A stretch of 21,285 nucleotides of DNA, taken from positions 1 through 21,285 of the forward strand of contig CAMLRA010000059.1 of the NCBI GenBank assembly GCA_946482325.1, given 5' to 3'. The notes beneath the pieces were generated by a model. The model was not told where the DNA came from and made no database searches. It saw nothing but the letters and a program-made list of their open reading frames with translations. Below are positions 7,448-15,718 of this stretch, one piece after another. A program made the translations under genes and the position numbers. The DNA is from an uncultured Chromatiaceae bacterium. GTDB lineage: Bacteria > Pseudomonadota > Gammaproteobacteria > Enterobacterales > Alteromonadaceae. Every line of letters starts with the position of its first letter. The stretch's first letter is position 1.

Positions 7448-8944
7448 TTATTTCACGCCATGCATCAGCTTATTAATCAGCGGCGAAATCAGCAGCAGCA
7501 CAATACCGGCACCTAACAGCAGGTAGAAGCTGAAACTAAAGCCGGCTAATGCCGATTGAACTGTCATACCGGTTTCACCGGAAATTTCACCAGCCAACAA
7601 CCCTGACAGGTTGTTACCGGTTGCTACCGACAAGAACCAGGCGCCCATTGCCAGACCAACGTACCGCACCGGTGCCAGCTTGGTGACCATTGACAGGCCG
7701 ATCGGTGACAAACAAAGTTCACCAATTGACTGCAGCACATAACACAGCACCAGCGGCCATAATGGGATCAAACCATTGCCATCTACCAGTTGCGTCAACG
7801 CGTACATCAGCACTAAAAAGCCTAAGGCGTTGCCAAGTAAACCCAAACCAAACTTAAACGGAATCGTTGGTTCCATCTTCCGTTTACTGGTGAAGTACCA
7901 GACTGCACTGACGATAGGCGCAAACACGATAATCGCCAGTGAGTTCACCGACTGGAACCAACCGGTCGGGAAGATAAAACTGGCATCACCAAAGATGTCT
8001 CTATTCACCAGATTCTGTGCCAGGAAAGTAAACGAGCTACCAGCTTGTTCGAAGAACATCCAGAAGGTCACATTAAAACCGAATAATACCAGCAAGGCAC
8101 AAACACGATGCATCTGCACTGTGCCGTTTTGTTTGCCCTCAACCAGCAACATCAGCGCCACGACTATGAACAACACGCCGAGTACCCAAGCAAGTGTTTG
8201 TGCACCCATACCGGCCATCAGGAAATAAACTGTCGGTATTGCCACGACAATACCAGCAACAACATAGGCCAGCATTTTGCCAGCTGGTTTATCTTCCGGT
8301 ACCACACCAATGCCTTTTAACTGGGCACGGCCAATATAAAACCAGATAGTACTTAACAACATACCCACGCCGGCGGCGCCAAACACCGCTTTGTAGTTCT
8401 GGTGTTGTGGCGTACCAAAAATTTCACTGGCCAACCAGCCGGTGATTAACGGTGACAACATACCGCCGAGGTTGATGCCCATATAAAAAATAGTGAATCC
8501 ACGGTCGCGACGATCATCGCCTTGTTCGTACAGCTTACCGACCAGAGACGAAATATTCGGCTTAAACAGACCGTTACCGACCACAATCACCGCAAGCCCC
8601 AACAGAAACAGCTCAAGGCTTGGGATCATGATCATAAACAAACCAATCGACATCACCACAGCGCCAAGTAATATTGAACGCTGATAACCAATCACCCGGT
8701 CAGCGACATAACCACCGAAAATAGCGGTTGCGTACACCAGCGCCAGATAAGCACCATAATAGCGGCTGGCATCGGCTTCACCGGCGGCATTACCTTCATA
8801 AAACTGCGCAACGATATACAGCGTTAACGCCCAGCGAATGCCGTAGAAAGCAAAACGTTCCCAGAACTCTGCCATGAATAACATCCACAGCGGTTTAGGG
8901 TGGCCCCACAGCGTATCAAATTGTTTAGCTGCTACGTGATTCAT
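7448..8944 (-). CDS. POT-family proton-dependent oligopeptide transporter
   Basis: 498 aa, about 12-14 transmembrane helices, inner membrane. POT/PTR2 proteins import di- and tripeptides with protons. Helix 1 carries the E-x-x-E-R signature in AEFWERFAFYGIRWALTLYI. Other family features are FGGYVADRVIGYQRSI, GNGLFKPNISSLVGKLYEQ (the PTR2 motif region) and FTIFYMGINLGGMLSPLI. The ATG at 8944 has GGAG 6 bases before it. A 23-codon frame (9012-8941) overlaps this start by 4 bases. The transporter frame itself also stays open upstream (AVLQDKPELP), which hints that the native N-terminus may be longer and split by a frameshift. It resembles the E. coli DtpA-D group in layout. The peptide specificity cannot be stated. 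Confidence 0.93.
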   Translation of the reverse strand: MNHVAAKQFDTLWGHPKPLWMLFMAEFWERFAFYGIRWALTLYIVAQFYEGNAAGEADASRYYGAYLALVYATAIFGGYVADRVIGYQRSILLGAVVMSIGLFMIMIPSLELFLLGLAVIVVGNGLFKPNISSLVGKLYEQGDDRRDRGFTIFYMGINLGGMLSPLITGWLASEIFGTPQHQNYKAVFGAAGVGMLLSTIWFYIGRAQLKGIGVVPEDKPAGKMLAYVVAGIVVAIPTVYFLMAGMGAQTLAWVLGVLFIVVALMLLVEGKQNGTVQMHRVCALLVLFGFNVTFWMFFEQAGSSFTFLAQNLVNRDIFGDASFIFPTGWFQSVNSLAIIVFAPIVSAVWYFTSKRKMEPTIPFKFGLGLLGNALGFLVLMYALTQLVDGNGLIPLWPLVLCYVLQSIGELCLSPIGLSMVTKLAPVRYVGLAMGAWFLSVATGNNLSGLLAGEISGETGMTVQSALAGFSFSFYLLLGAGIVLLLISPLINKLMHGVK

Positions 8945-9012
8945 CGGCAGCTCCGGTTTATCTTGCAGCACAGCAGCGCAGACTGTGGCTGAGTCACAGG
9001 GGATTGGGTCAT
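8941..9012 (-). CDS. Possible leader peptide or frameshifted N-terminus of the POT transporter
   Basis: A 23-codon frame starts with ATG at 9012, 7 bases after AGGA (AACAGGAAACCACC), the best ribosome site in this region. It ends with TGA overlapping the transporter ATG as ATGA. It encodes MTQSPVTQPQSALLCCK followed by six more residues. Two readings are possible. It may be a translated leader coupled to the transporter. Alternatively, MTQSPVTQPQSA plus AVLQDKPELPMNHVAA from the transporter frame would form one continuous N-terminus, separated by a small indel in the GCGCTGCTGTGCTGC stretch. Low-complexity polar N-termini are common in this family, so the second reading is reasonable. Confidence 0.45.
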   Translation of the reverse strand: MTQSPVTQPQSALLCCKINRSCR

Positions 9013-9033
9013 GGTGGTTTCCTGTTTCTAATA

Positions 9034-9039
9034 ATTATA
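9034..9039 (-). promoter_or_regulatory. Candidate -10 element for the peptide transporter
   Basis: On the minus strand, TATAAT occurs here, 22 bases before the leader ATG at 9012 and about 90 bases before the transporter ATG. It is a perfect sigma-70 -10 hexamer, but no good -35 is seen at 16-18 bases. If used, transcription would begin just ahead of the leader frame, so that frame would be in the mRNA. Confidence 0.4.
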
Positions 9040-9099
9040 AGACGCGGGTGTTTCTGATTTTTGCCAGCCGTTTATACCGCAGCTGAGCAGAAATGAAAA

Positions 9100-9124
9100 G
9101 CCGGGCTGCACTGGTCAGCCCGGC
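9100..9124 (-). terminator. Rho-independent terminator of mlaA
   Basis: On the minus strand, GCCGGGCTG and CAGCCCGGC form a perfect 9-bp GC-rich stem with a 7-base loop, followed by TTTT. It starts 15 bases after the mlaA stop at 9140 and would insulate the downstream transporter from mlaA transcription. Confidence 0.88.
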
Positions 9125-9139
9125 ACTTGCGGCAATCCG

Positions 9140-9880
9140 CTATTCGATAAAAGATTCTAACGCCTCTTCATCGACTTCGGCCTGCGGCGGATTGCCGTCA
9201 TATTGTTTGTAATCCTGACGCTGGAAATATGCATCACGCACAAACAGATAAGGGTCGAGTGAATCGTTTAACAGTTTTTCCTGCGCCATCAGCTGTTCGC
9301 GGCCATCCAGTGCACTGATGACAAAACGGCCAATCGATAACGGCGTATTTAATAACGCCAATGGGAAATACAGGTTATCAACAACCCGGCCCGTAGCGTC
9401 GCGCACTGTGGTTGGGCCCATGCCCGGCACCATCAGATAGGGGCCGTGGCCAACACCCCAAACGCCTAAAGTCTGACTGAAATCTTCGTTTTGCAGCGGT
9501 AATTCAAAATGTGAGGCGACGTCAAAAAAGCCCAGTACGCCGACGGTGCTGTTGACCAGAAAACGGCCGGCGGAAATGGCTGAGCTTTTCGGTTTTCCCT
9601 GTAACACGGCATTGATAAAACTGGCTGGCTCATCGAGGTTTTGCACCATATTCGCCAAACCGGTGCGCACTGGCTTTGGCGTCACTGTCATATAACCAAC
9701 TGTGGCCGGACGCAGCAGATAGGGGTCGAGATATTCGTAGTTTAAGGTCCAGGTTTTGCGGTTCAATGATTCCAGCGGATCCCGTGGGTCATTGGATGTC
9801 GTATTGGCCGATTCTGGTTTGCTGGCACAACCTGCCAGTAACAGCGTCAGCAGCAGCGCTGCAGTTTTGATGAAATGCAT
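9140..9880 (-). CDS. mlaA: Outer-membrane lipid asymmetry lipoprotein MlaA (VacJ)
   Basis: 246 aa. MlaA sits in the inner leaflet of the outer membrane with porins and removes mislocalised phospholipids for the Mla retrograde transport system. The N-terminus is a type II signal peptide (MHFIKTAALLLTLLLAGCAS) with the lipobox ending at Cys18. Ala at +2 suggests outer-membrane sorting. Conserved family segments are DPLESLNRKTWTLNYEYLD, PVRTGLANMVQNLDEPASF, GRFLVNSTVGVLGFFDVA, and TLGVWGVGHGPYLMVPGMGP. The ATG at 9880 has AGGA 7 bases upstream. The frame is open another 22 codons, but those would bury the signal peptide. The other mla genes are not in this window. The gene ends at a good terminator and appears monocistronic. 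Confidence 0.95.
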   Translation of the reverse strand: MHFIKTAALLLTLLLAGCASKPESANTTSNDPRDPLESLNRKTWTLNYEYLDPYLLRPATVGYMTVTPKPVRTGLANMVQNLDEPASFINAVLQGKPKSSAISAGRFLVNSTVGVLGFFDVASHFELPLQNEDFSQTLGVWGVGHGPYLMVPGMGPTTVRDATGRVVDNLYFPLALLNTPLSIGRFVISALDGREQLMAQEKLLNDSLDPYLFVRDAYFQRQDYKQYDGNPPQAEVDEEALESFIE

Positions 9881-9916
9881 GTTGCGTCCTGTTGCAATAT
9901 AAAAAAATGGCGCCGG

Positions 9917-9922
9917 ATTATA
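9917..9922 (-). promoter_or_regulatory. Candidate -10 element for mlaA
   Basis: A minus-strand TATAAT lies 37 bases upstream of the mlaA ATG at 9880, a suitable position for transcription starting near 9910. The hexamer is perfect. The region where a -35 should lie is GC-rich (TGATCC at best), so a sigma-70 promoter is plausible but not certain. The gap 9881-10010 between mlaA and ccmI holds no gene. I found no convincing intrinsic terminator for the ccm operon there. Confidence 0.45.
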
Positions 9923-10010
9923 CCCTGCGCCGCGACCGCGGATCACTGCTTACTGCGGTTTTCCCGCGATTTTACCGTATTTTTACTCTGCTTTGAGTGA
10001 TCGCCTGAGT

Positions 10011-11252
10011 TTAAAAGCTGAGCTCAACCGCCAGCGGTGTTGCCGACAAACTCAATTCTCCCGATTTAAGCTGCAGGTCGGTCGGATCCGGCGTGGCCGA
10101 ACCGCTGCGGCTGATACGAGCCCCCACTGTGACGCTCTTGACTGCAGATAAGTTCCAGCCGCTTTGCATACTGTGGCTGTTATCAAGCTGAATTTGCATT
10201 GTGCCGGCCTTGACTGTCAGTTTTTGTACGGCAACCGGCAACGGCATACCTTCGGTGGCGCGGGCAAATACAAACAAAGTCGCACCGGCATTGGCATCCG
10301 CAACCGCCTGTGGGATGGTCAAAGTCACATTTAACACTGGGCCGGCCGGTGTTTCGGCGTTTTGTTGTTGAGCCTGTTGCTGTGGCATTTGCTGTTGGGT
10401 TGCTTTCTGCGAAGACTCCAGCTGCGCCAGCTGCTGTTGCACCTGAGCATAACGCGGGTCGTCTTTCGGCAATTGTGCCAGTAACACGTCCCAGGCGGCG
10501 CGGGCTTCTTTGACATCACCACGCTGCTGGGCGATTAAAGCCAGCATCGACAGCGCATCGATATTACCGGCATCTTTACTCAGTACCACACCTAAACTTT
10601 TTGCGGCTTTTTTGACATTCTCTTCCGAACCGTCGACCAGCAATGCCTGAGCATAACTAATCAGTAAGTTGGTACGCTCCGGCGTCATACTCAATGCTTT
10701 TTCAAAAGCTTCAATGGATTCCGGCACTTGCCCCTGACTAAACCAGATACGGCCTAATACAAACCAAGCCACTGCATCATCGCCGCTGTTGGCCAGTTTG
10801 GTGCGCAGCGCCAGTGCAAACTGCGACAGTTCTGCTTCATTCAGCGCTTCGCCTTTACCCAGCAAGGCCCGTTCGCCAAAAGCAGCCAGATTGTCCTGCG
10901 CCTGTTGCCAGTGCTGCAACTCACGATACTGGCCGGTCAACGCATAACCAGCCGCTGTCAAAATCAGCAACAGGCCAAACGCCAGCCAGCCACTGCGGGT
11001 TGATTTGCCCTGCAATTGTTGTGCATCCGGCAATGGCGCCAGAAATTGACTTTTCAGCTCCGCCGCCGCGAGCGCGAAATCCTGCTCAGATAGTTCACCG
11101 AGCTCAAGGGCATCCTTTAACAGCGCCAGTTTTTCGGCAAACAAACTTTTGCGGTCCAGTTGCTGGCCGGCTTTCATCTGCCGTGGCCAACATAACATCA
11201 ACGCAGATACTGCCAGCAACAGGGCCGCCACCATCGCTAAATTCATCAACAT
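10011..11252 (-). CDS. ccmI: Cytochrome c maturation protein CcmI
   Basis: 413 aa, inner-membrane protein with a periplasmic domain. CcmI binds the C-terminus of apocytochrome c and presents it to the CcmF-CcmH ligation complex. There are two transmembrane segments, at about 4-22 and 89-107. TPR repeats span about 160-280 (AWFVLGRIWFSQGQVPESIEAFEKAL is one, then GNIDALSMLALIAQQRGD). A glutamine-rich linker lies around 283-300, and a beta-rich C-terminal domain at about 305-413 (LNVTLTIPQAVADANAGATL) is typical of the family. In E. coli this region is fused to CcmH; here it is a separate gene starting 6 bases after the ccmH stop. The ATG at 11252 has GGAG 9 bases upstream; an in-frame ATG at 11246 is an alternative. 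It is the last gene of the ccm operon. Confidence 0.93.
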   Translation of the reverse strand: MLMNLAMVAALLLAVSALMLCWPRQMKAGQQLDRKSLFAEKLALLKDALELGELSEQDFALAAAELKSQFLAPLPDAQQLQGKSTRSGWLAFGLLLILTAAGYALTGQYRELQHWQQAQDNLAAFGERALLGKGEALNEAELSQFALALRTKLANSGDDAVAWFVLGRIWFSQGQVPESIEAFEKALSMTPERTNLLISYAQALLVDGSEENVKKAAKSLGVVLSKDAGNIDALSMLALIAQQRGDVKEARAAWDVLLAQLPKDDPRYAQVQQQLAQLESSQKATQQQMPQQQAQQQNAETPAGPVLNVTLTIPQAVADANAGATLFVFARATEGMPLPVAVQKLTVKAGTMQIQLDNSHSMQSGWNLSAVKSVTVGARISRSGSATPDPTDLQLKSGELSLSATPLAVELSF

Positions 11253-11258
11253 GACCTG

Positions 11259-11756
11259 TTACTCCTTCGGCTGCTGCCGGTTGGCGGCGGTCGCTTCATC
11301 AATCATTGCTTGCAGCTGCGCATCTAAGTCGCTGTGATCAGACGGAGCATCGGCCTGTTCAGCAATGGTGGTTTGACTGCTGTTGCTGCGGCGAAACACA
11401 GTCCAGCCCAGCGACAGCACTGCCAGTAGCGGCAATAGCCACAACAACACAGTACTGAGCTGAAACGGCGGCTGGTAATGCACAAAATCGCCGTAGCGCT
11501 GTTTCATGTAATCGATCACTTCGTCGTGACTTTGACCCTGCCGCACCAGCTCCAGCGTTTTATTACGCATATCCACTGCAACGACTGCGTTGGAGTCAGC
11601 GATATTCTGGTTCTGACATTTCGGACAACGCAGCTCAGCGGTCAGCTGACGATACAGCTGTTGTTGTTCAGTAGATTCAAACTGGAGCAGCTCTTCGGTC
11701 GCGCTGGCTGGCAACGCCAACAGCAGCACAGACAACAGCACTACATTAAGGCGCAT
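11259..11756 (-). CDS. ccmH: Cytochrome c maturation thiol oxidoreductase CcmH (CcmL-type)
   Basis: 165 aa, membrane-anchored with a periplasmic active site. It helps reduce the CXXC of apocytochrome c before heme ligation. A signal sequence (residues 1-19, VVLLSVLLLALPASA) leads to the family motif LRCPKCQNQNIADSNA with the redox pair Cys44/Cys47. A transmembrane helix follows at about 103-122 (LSTVLLWLLPLLAVLSLGW), with a polar C-terminal tail. This corresponds to the N-terminal half of the fused E. coli CcmH. The ATG at 11756 has AGGAGG 7 bases upstream, and it overlaps the end of ccmG by 11 bases. The in-frame extension to 11831 is rejected because it would bury the signal sequence inside ccmG. 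Confidence 0.95.
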   Translation of the reverse strand: MRLNVVLLSVLLLALPASATEELLQFESTEQQQLYRQLTAELRCPKCQNQNIADSNAVVAVDMRNKTLELVRQGQSHDEVIDYMKQRYGDFVHYQPPFQLSTVLLWLLPLLAVLSLGWTVFRRSNSSQTTIAEQADAPSDHSDLDAQLQAMIDEATAANRQQPKE

Positions 11757-12330
11757 CACTGCCTCCTTGCTGCAATTGCTGATACAGCTGCTGAATTTTC
11801 GGCCAGTTCTGCGGATTAATGTCGCCGACATGGTGATGGCGGATCACGCCATTGCGGTCGATCAAAAAGGTCTCAGGCGCGCCGGTGACGCCTAAATCAA
11901 AAATCAGCGAGCGTTTTTCATCGACGATATTTAACAGATACGGGTCACCCTGCTCGGCCAGTTTTTCCTGCACATCCAGACGTAATGTGTTGATATCAAA
12001 AGTATCGCCAAAAGCTGCGTCGACTGGCTGCACATAATACAGCCCGACGATTCTGACGCCTTGCTGGCGCAATTCCGTTAAAAAGCCAAGCTCGGCATTA
12101 CAGGTCGGGCACCACAAGCCCCAGACGTTCAGCAGCGTCACTTCGCCCTTTAAATCGGCTGCCGTCACTAATCGGGTCGGTTGTTGTAAATCTGGCAATG
12201 AAAAGGCCGGCAGCTGTTTTTCAATCAGCGCCGAACCATGGTCGCGCGGGTCGGAAAAAAGACCACTGAGTAAAAACAACGACAGCGCTAAAAAAGCCGC
12301 CAAAGGCACATAAAACATCGCTTTACGCAT
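11746..12330 (-). CDS. ccmG: Thiol:disulfide interchange protein CcmG (DsbE)
   Basis: 194 aa, a periplasmic thioredoxin-like protein anchored by an N-terminal helix (about 5-24, FYVPLAAFLALSLFLLSGLF). It relays reductant from DsbD to CcmH/apocytochrome. The redox motif is WCPTC (Cys74/Cys77) in LLNVWGLWCPTCNAE. The cis-proline loop GVTGAPETFLIDRNGVIR is intact. Length and motifs match E. coli CcmG (185 aa). The ATG at 12330 overlaps ccmF by 8 bases. The longer in-frame start at 12405 lies inside ccmF and is unlikely. It is part of the ccmA-I operon. Confidence 0.96.
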   Translation of the reverse strand: MRKAMFYVPLAAFLALSLFLLSGLFSDPRDHGSALIEKQLPAFSLPDLQQPTRLVTAADLKGEVTLLNVWGLWCPTCNAELGFLTELRQQGVRIVGLYYVQPVDAAFGDTFDINTLRLDVQEKLAEQGDPYLLNIVDEKRSLIFDLGVTGAPETFLIDRNGVIRHHHVGDINPQNWPKIQQLYQQLQQGGSDAP

Positions 12331-14290
12331 GGGCTTGGGCTCCTGTATCCGCCTTGGCGGCGGCTTTACGGCGGTAACGTTTATCCGACAACGACACCAG
12401 GCCACCCAAAGCCATTAAAATTGCGCCGAGCCAAATCCAGCGCACATAAGGTTTGACATAAACCCGCAGCGCCCAGGAAGGACCAGATAATTCTTCCCCC
12501 AGCGCCACATATAAATCGCGGCTTAAACGGGCGTGCACGGCGGCTTCGGTCATCACGGCGCGCGTCACCGGATAAAAGCGTTTCTCCGCGTGCAGGTGCG
12601 TGACTTTTTCACCATGCTGGAACACTTCCAGCTCTGCCGCCTGCCCACCGTAATTCGGGCCATTTAACGCATATACTTCGCTGAGCATAAAGGTGTAGCC
12701 ATTGAGTTCGACACTGTCGCCGATCTTCATGCGCACGTCTTTTTCGACGCTGAAGGTTTTGGTCATCGCAATACCAACCACCAACATGGCAAAACCCAGG
12801 TGCCCCAGCACCATGCCCCAATGGCTGGCCTGCAGTTTAAATAATCCCGGCACACCACCGAGCTGCGCTGCTTTTTGCTGGATTTCGCCGATAGTCGCCA
12901 TAGTCACCCACGCGCCCAATAACAGGCCAAGCAGCGCCACATTCGCCGCAGGGCTCTGATACATGCAAAGCACGCCAACCGCCAGTACTAAAGCGCCGAC
13001 CAACCACAGGCTCAGTGGTTTTAACAGTGGTTGCCATTGCTGTTGTTTCCAGCGCACCCAAGGCGCGAGGCCCAGTAGCAGCGCAAAAGGAATGGCCAGA
13101 TACTGGAAAATCGAGTTAAAAAACGGCTCGCCAATGGAGATAGAACCAAGGCCCAGTTCTTTGTGAAACAGCGGATACAAAGTGCCGAGAAACACCACCA
13201 GCGTGGCAGTCAGCAAAAAGACGTTATTGCCCCACAGCAGCACTTCGCGCGAAAACAACTGATAACGCGCCTGCGAGCGTACCGCATGCATGCGCAGGCC
13301 ATACAGCAGCAACGAGCCACCCACCACCACCAGCAAAAACGCCAGCAGGAACAAACCACGGCTCGGATCTGTGGCAAACGCATGCACCGATACCAAAACG
13401 CCTGAGCGCACTAAAAATGCGCCAAGCAGGCTTAATGAAAATGCCGCGATGGCTAGAAGCACAGTCCAGGATTTAAAGGTGCCGCGTTTTTCAGTTACCG
13501 CCAGCGAATGAATAAGCGCGGTACCCACCAGCCATGGCATCAAAGAGGCGTTTTCAACCGGATCCCAGAACCACCAGCCGCCCCAGCCCAGTTCGTTGTA
13601 CGCCCACCAGCTACCGAGCATGATGCCAAGCGTTAAAAACAGCCAGGCGGCTAATGTCCAGGGCCTGGCCCAGCGCGCCCAGTTGGCGTCAAAGCGCCCG
13701 CCCAGCAATGCGGCGATGGCAAAAGCAAAAGACACAGCAAAACCGACATACCCCATATATAGCAACGGCGGATGGATGATCATGCCGAAATCCTGCAGCA
13801 GCGGATTAAGGTCACGACCATCGACCGGGAAAAACGGTAAAGTGCGTTCAAAGGGGTTCGACATCAGGAGCACAAAGGCATAAAAACCGACGTTCACAAA
13901 CCCCAACACTCCCAGAATACGGCCCTGCAAAATCAGTGGCAGGCTGTTAGACAACATTGCTACCGCCGCTGTCCAACCGGACAACATCAACACCCATAAC
14001 AACATCGAGCCTTCGTGTGAGCCCCACACCGCCGTTAAGCGATAATACCAAGGCAACATGCTGTTGGAGTTATTGGCAACATAAGCCACTGTGAAGTCGT
14101 TGATCCAAAAGGCATAACAGAGTGCGGCGAACGACACTGCGGTCAGTAAAAACAATAACACCGCAGCAGGGCGGGCTAATAACACCGGGCCGGCTGCGCC
14201 TTTATAACTGCCATAGAGTGGAAACAACGCCAGGATCAGCGATAAAGCGAGGGCAAAACAGAGCGCGAGATGTCCAACTTCAGCAATCAT
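12323..14290 (-). CDS. ccmF: Heme lyase CcmF
   Basis: 655 aa, about 15 transmembrane helices, inner membrane. CcmF takes heme from holo-CcmE and attaches it to the CXXCH cysteines of apocytochrome c. The tryptophan-rich WWD heme-binding segment is WWAYNELGWGGWWFWDPVEN (about 228-247). The histidines equivalent to E. coli His173 (FGMIIHPPLLY), His261 (ALIHSLAVTEKRG) and His303 (LVSVHAFATDPSRG) occur at exactly those positions. A further histidine pair (490, 497) lies in ASHWGMVLGHLGF, near the position of the fourth conserved His. Length matches the family (about 650 aa). Its ATG shares one base with the ccmE stop (TGATG), so translation is coupled. Confidence 0.98.
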   Translation of the reverse strand: MIAEVGHLALCFALALSLILALFPLYGSYKGAAGPVLLARPAAVLLFLLTAVSFAALCYAFWINDFTVAYVANNSNSMLPWYYRLTAVWGSHEGSMLLWVLMLSGWTAAVAMLSNSLPLILQGRILGVLGFVNVGFYAFVLLMSNPFERTLPFFPVDGRDLNPLLQDFGMIIHPPLLYMGYVGFAVSFAFAIAALLGGRFDANWARWARPWTLAAWLFLTLGIMLGSWWAYNELGWGGWWFWDPVENASLMPWLVGTALIHSLAVTEKRGTFKSWTVLLAIAAFSLSLLGAFLVRSGVLVSVHAFATDPSRGLFLLAFLLVVVGGSLLLYGLRMHAVRSQARYQLFSREVLLWGNNVFLLTATLVVFLGTLYPLFHKELGLGSISIGEPFFNSIFQYLAIPFALLLGLAPWVRWKQQQWQPLLKPLSLWLVGALVLAVGVLCMYQSPAANVALLGLLLGAWVTMATIGEIQQKAAQLGGVPGLFKLQASHWGMVLGHLGFAMLVVGIAMTKTFSVEKDVRMKIGDSVELNGYTFMLSEVYALNGPNYGGQAAELEVFQHGEKVTHLHAEKRFYPVTRAVMTEAAVHARLSRDLYVALGEELSGPSWALRVYVKPYVRWIWLGAILMALGGLVSLSDKRYRRKAAAKADTGAQAHA

Positions 14291-14772
14291 CAGGGCGTAC
14301 CTGCCGGGTAAGTTTGTTTCGGGGCCACATGTTTGATGCCTTTAACCGCTTCAGCGACTTCAGGTGGCATATAGTTTTCATCGTGTTTGGCCAGCACTTC
14401 AGTGGCCTGAATGGTGGTGGCGTCCAGTAAGGTGCCTTGCGCGACGATGCCTTGCCCCTCGCGGAATAAGTCCGGCAAAATGCCGTCGTAATGCACAGTG
14501 ACAATAGGGCCGGTATCAACCAGATCAAAGCTGACTTTCAGGCTGTGTTCGTCACGACGCACTGAGCCTTTGACAACCATGCCGCCAATGCGCAGGCGCT
14601 GGCCGACCACTGGTTTTTTCTTGTCTTCGCCAAGGCCATCAATCAGTTGCGACGGCGTATAAAACAAATCAACGTTTTCGTTTAGCGCGTACAACATAGC
14701 GCCGACGCCACCACTTAATAACACCAGAATACCGCTGACGGCCAATAGCCGCTGTTTACGACGTGGATTCAT
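14290..14772 (-). CDS. ccmE: Periplasmic heme chaperone CcmE
   Basis: 160 aa. CcmE covalently binds heme delivered by CcmABCD and passes it to CcmF. It is anchored by one N-terminal helix (about 9-29, [19 protein letters not shown]) with a periplasmic OB-fold beta-barrel. The heme-binding motif HDENY is intact: His130 is the covalent heme attachment residue and Tyr134 the axial ligand, both at E. coli numbering. The ATG at 14772 lies 2 bases after the ccmD stop, and the stop shares one base with the ccmF ATG. Confidence 0.97.
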   Translation of the reverse strand: MNPRRKQRLLAVSGILVLLSGGVGAMLYALNENVDLFYTPSQLIDGLGEDKKKPVVGQRLRIGGMVVKGSVRRDEHSLKVSFDLVDTGPIVTVHYDGILPDLFREGQGIVAQGTLLDATTIQATEVLAKHDENYMPPEVAEAVKGIKHVAPKQTYPAGTP

Positions 14773-14774
14773 TG

Positions 14775-14978
14775 TTACTCCTGCGTATGCTGCCGCACCC
14801 GGTCTTCACGGGCGGCACGACTCGCCTGTTGCTGAATAAACTGTTGTTGTTGTCTTTTGCTGTAAATGCCGAGCGCCAACAACACAACGACACTGCCACC
14901 AAATGACAACCAGACAAAAAAGCCATATCCGCCCATCGCCAGAAAATCAGCGAAGGAAGCAAAATTAAACTGCGGCAT
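14775..14978 (-). CDS. ccmD: Heme exporter accessory protein CcmD
   Basis: 67 aa, a small inner-membrane protein needed to release holo-CcmE from the CcmABC complex. One transmembrane helix (about 16-35, [20 protein letters not shown]) is followed by a basic, Gln/Arg-rich cytoplasmic tail ([20 protein letters not shown]). This is the usual CcmD layout (E. coli 69 aa). The N-terminal [19 protein letters not shown] is also typical. The ATG at 14978 has AGGAG 7 bases upstream and overlaps the ccmC end by 14 bases. Longer in-frame starts inside ccmC (14996, 15026) are less likely. Confidence 0.93.
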   Translation of the reverse strand: MPQFNFASFADFLAMGGYGFFVWLSFGGSVVVLLALGIYSKRQQQQFIQQQASRAAREDRVRQHTQE

Positions 14979-15717
14979 GCTGCTGCTCCTGTACATATTG
15001 CCGTACCCATGGCCGGTGCGCTTCATGCTGCAAAATCGCGGTACGAAGCCGCAGACAGGTCAAAGCCCCAAACAGCAGCGCAAAACCCAGAATACAAATC
15101 AGCAACGGCCATAACATCGACGGGTCCATCGACGGTTTGGCAAATTTGGTAATAGTGGCGCCCTGATGTAGCGTGTTCCACCACTCCACCGAATAGTGAA
15201 TGATTGGCAGGTTCACCACGCCAACCACTGCCAGCACCGAAGCCGCTTTGTCACCGGTCTGGCGGTCGGTAAATGCATTTTGCAACGCCATCACACCTAA
15301 AAACAGGAATAACAAGATAAGTTCAGAAGTTAAGCGTGCGTCCCACACCCACCAGGTGCCCCACATTGGTTTGCCCCAGGCCGCGCCGGTAAACAGCGCA
15401 ATCAATGTATAGACAGCACCGATCGGCGCCATAGCGCCAATCGCCCACTGAGCAGTTTTTACCTGCCAGACCAAGGCGATAAAAGCTGCGACCGCCATCC
15501 AGGCATAAACGCCCATCGACCAGATTGCCGCAGGCACATGCACATGGATAATTCGGTAAGAATCACCTTGCTGATAATCCGCCGGCGTAAAACCCAGGCC
15601 CCAAACCGTGCCCAGCAGTAAGACCACAACAGCCAGCGGCATCAGCCAACGTTGCCACCAAAGTAAGGTTGCAAATAACACTTGTGGTTTTGCATATGGA
15701 TCAAGCCACTTAAACAT
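14965..15717 (-). CDS. ccmC: Heme transport protein CcmC
   Basis: 250 aa, six transmembrane helices, inner membrane. CcmC binds heme in its periplasmic WWD domain and loads it on CcmE. The WWD segment is WGKPMWGTWWVWDARLTSEL (about 114-133). The two heme-ligand histidines match E. coli numbering: His60 in IIHVHVPAAIW and His184 in WWNTLHQGA. The length is standard. Its ATG lies one base after the ccmB stop (TGA T ATG). It works with CcmA, CcmB and CcmD. Confidence 0.97.
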   Translation of the reverse strand: MFKWLDPYAKPQVLFATLLWWQRWLMPLAVVVLLLGTVWGLGFTPADYQQGDSYRIIHVHVPAAIWSMGVYAWMAVAAFIALVWQVKTAQWAIGAMAPIGAVYTLIALFTGAAWGKPMWGTWWVWDARLTSELILLFLFLGVMALQNAFTDRQTGDKAASVLAVVGVVNLPIIHYSVEWWNTLHQGATITKFAKPSMDPSMLWPLLICILGFALLFGALTCLRLRTAILQHEAHRPWVRQYVQEQQHAAV

Positions 15718-15718
15718 A

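Noticed and set aside
9981..10004. ACTC/GAGT inverted repeat after the ccmI stop as operon terminator
   Set aside because: The stem is only 4 bp and the minus strand has A residues, not T residues, after it.
10814..11254. 146-codon plus-strand frame opposite ccmI
   Set aside because: Pro/Ser/Thr-rich shadow with no domain; CcmI on the minus strand is complete and in operon register.
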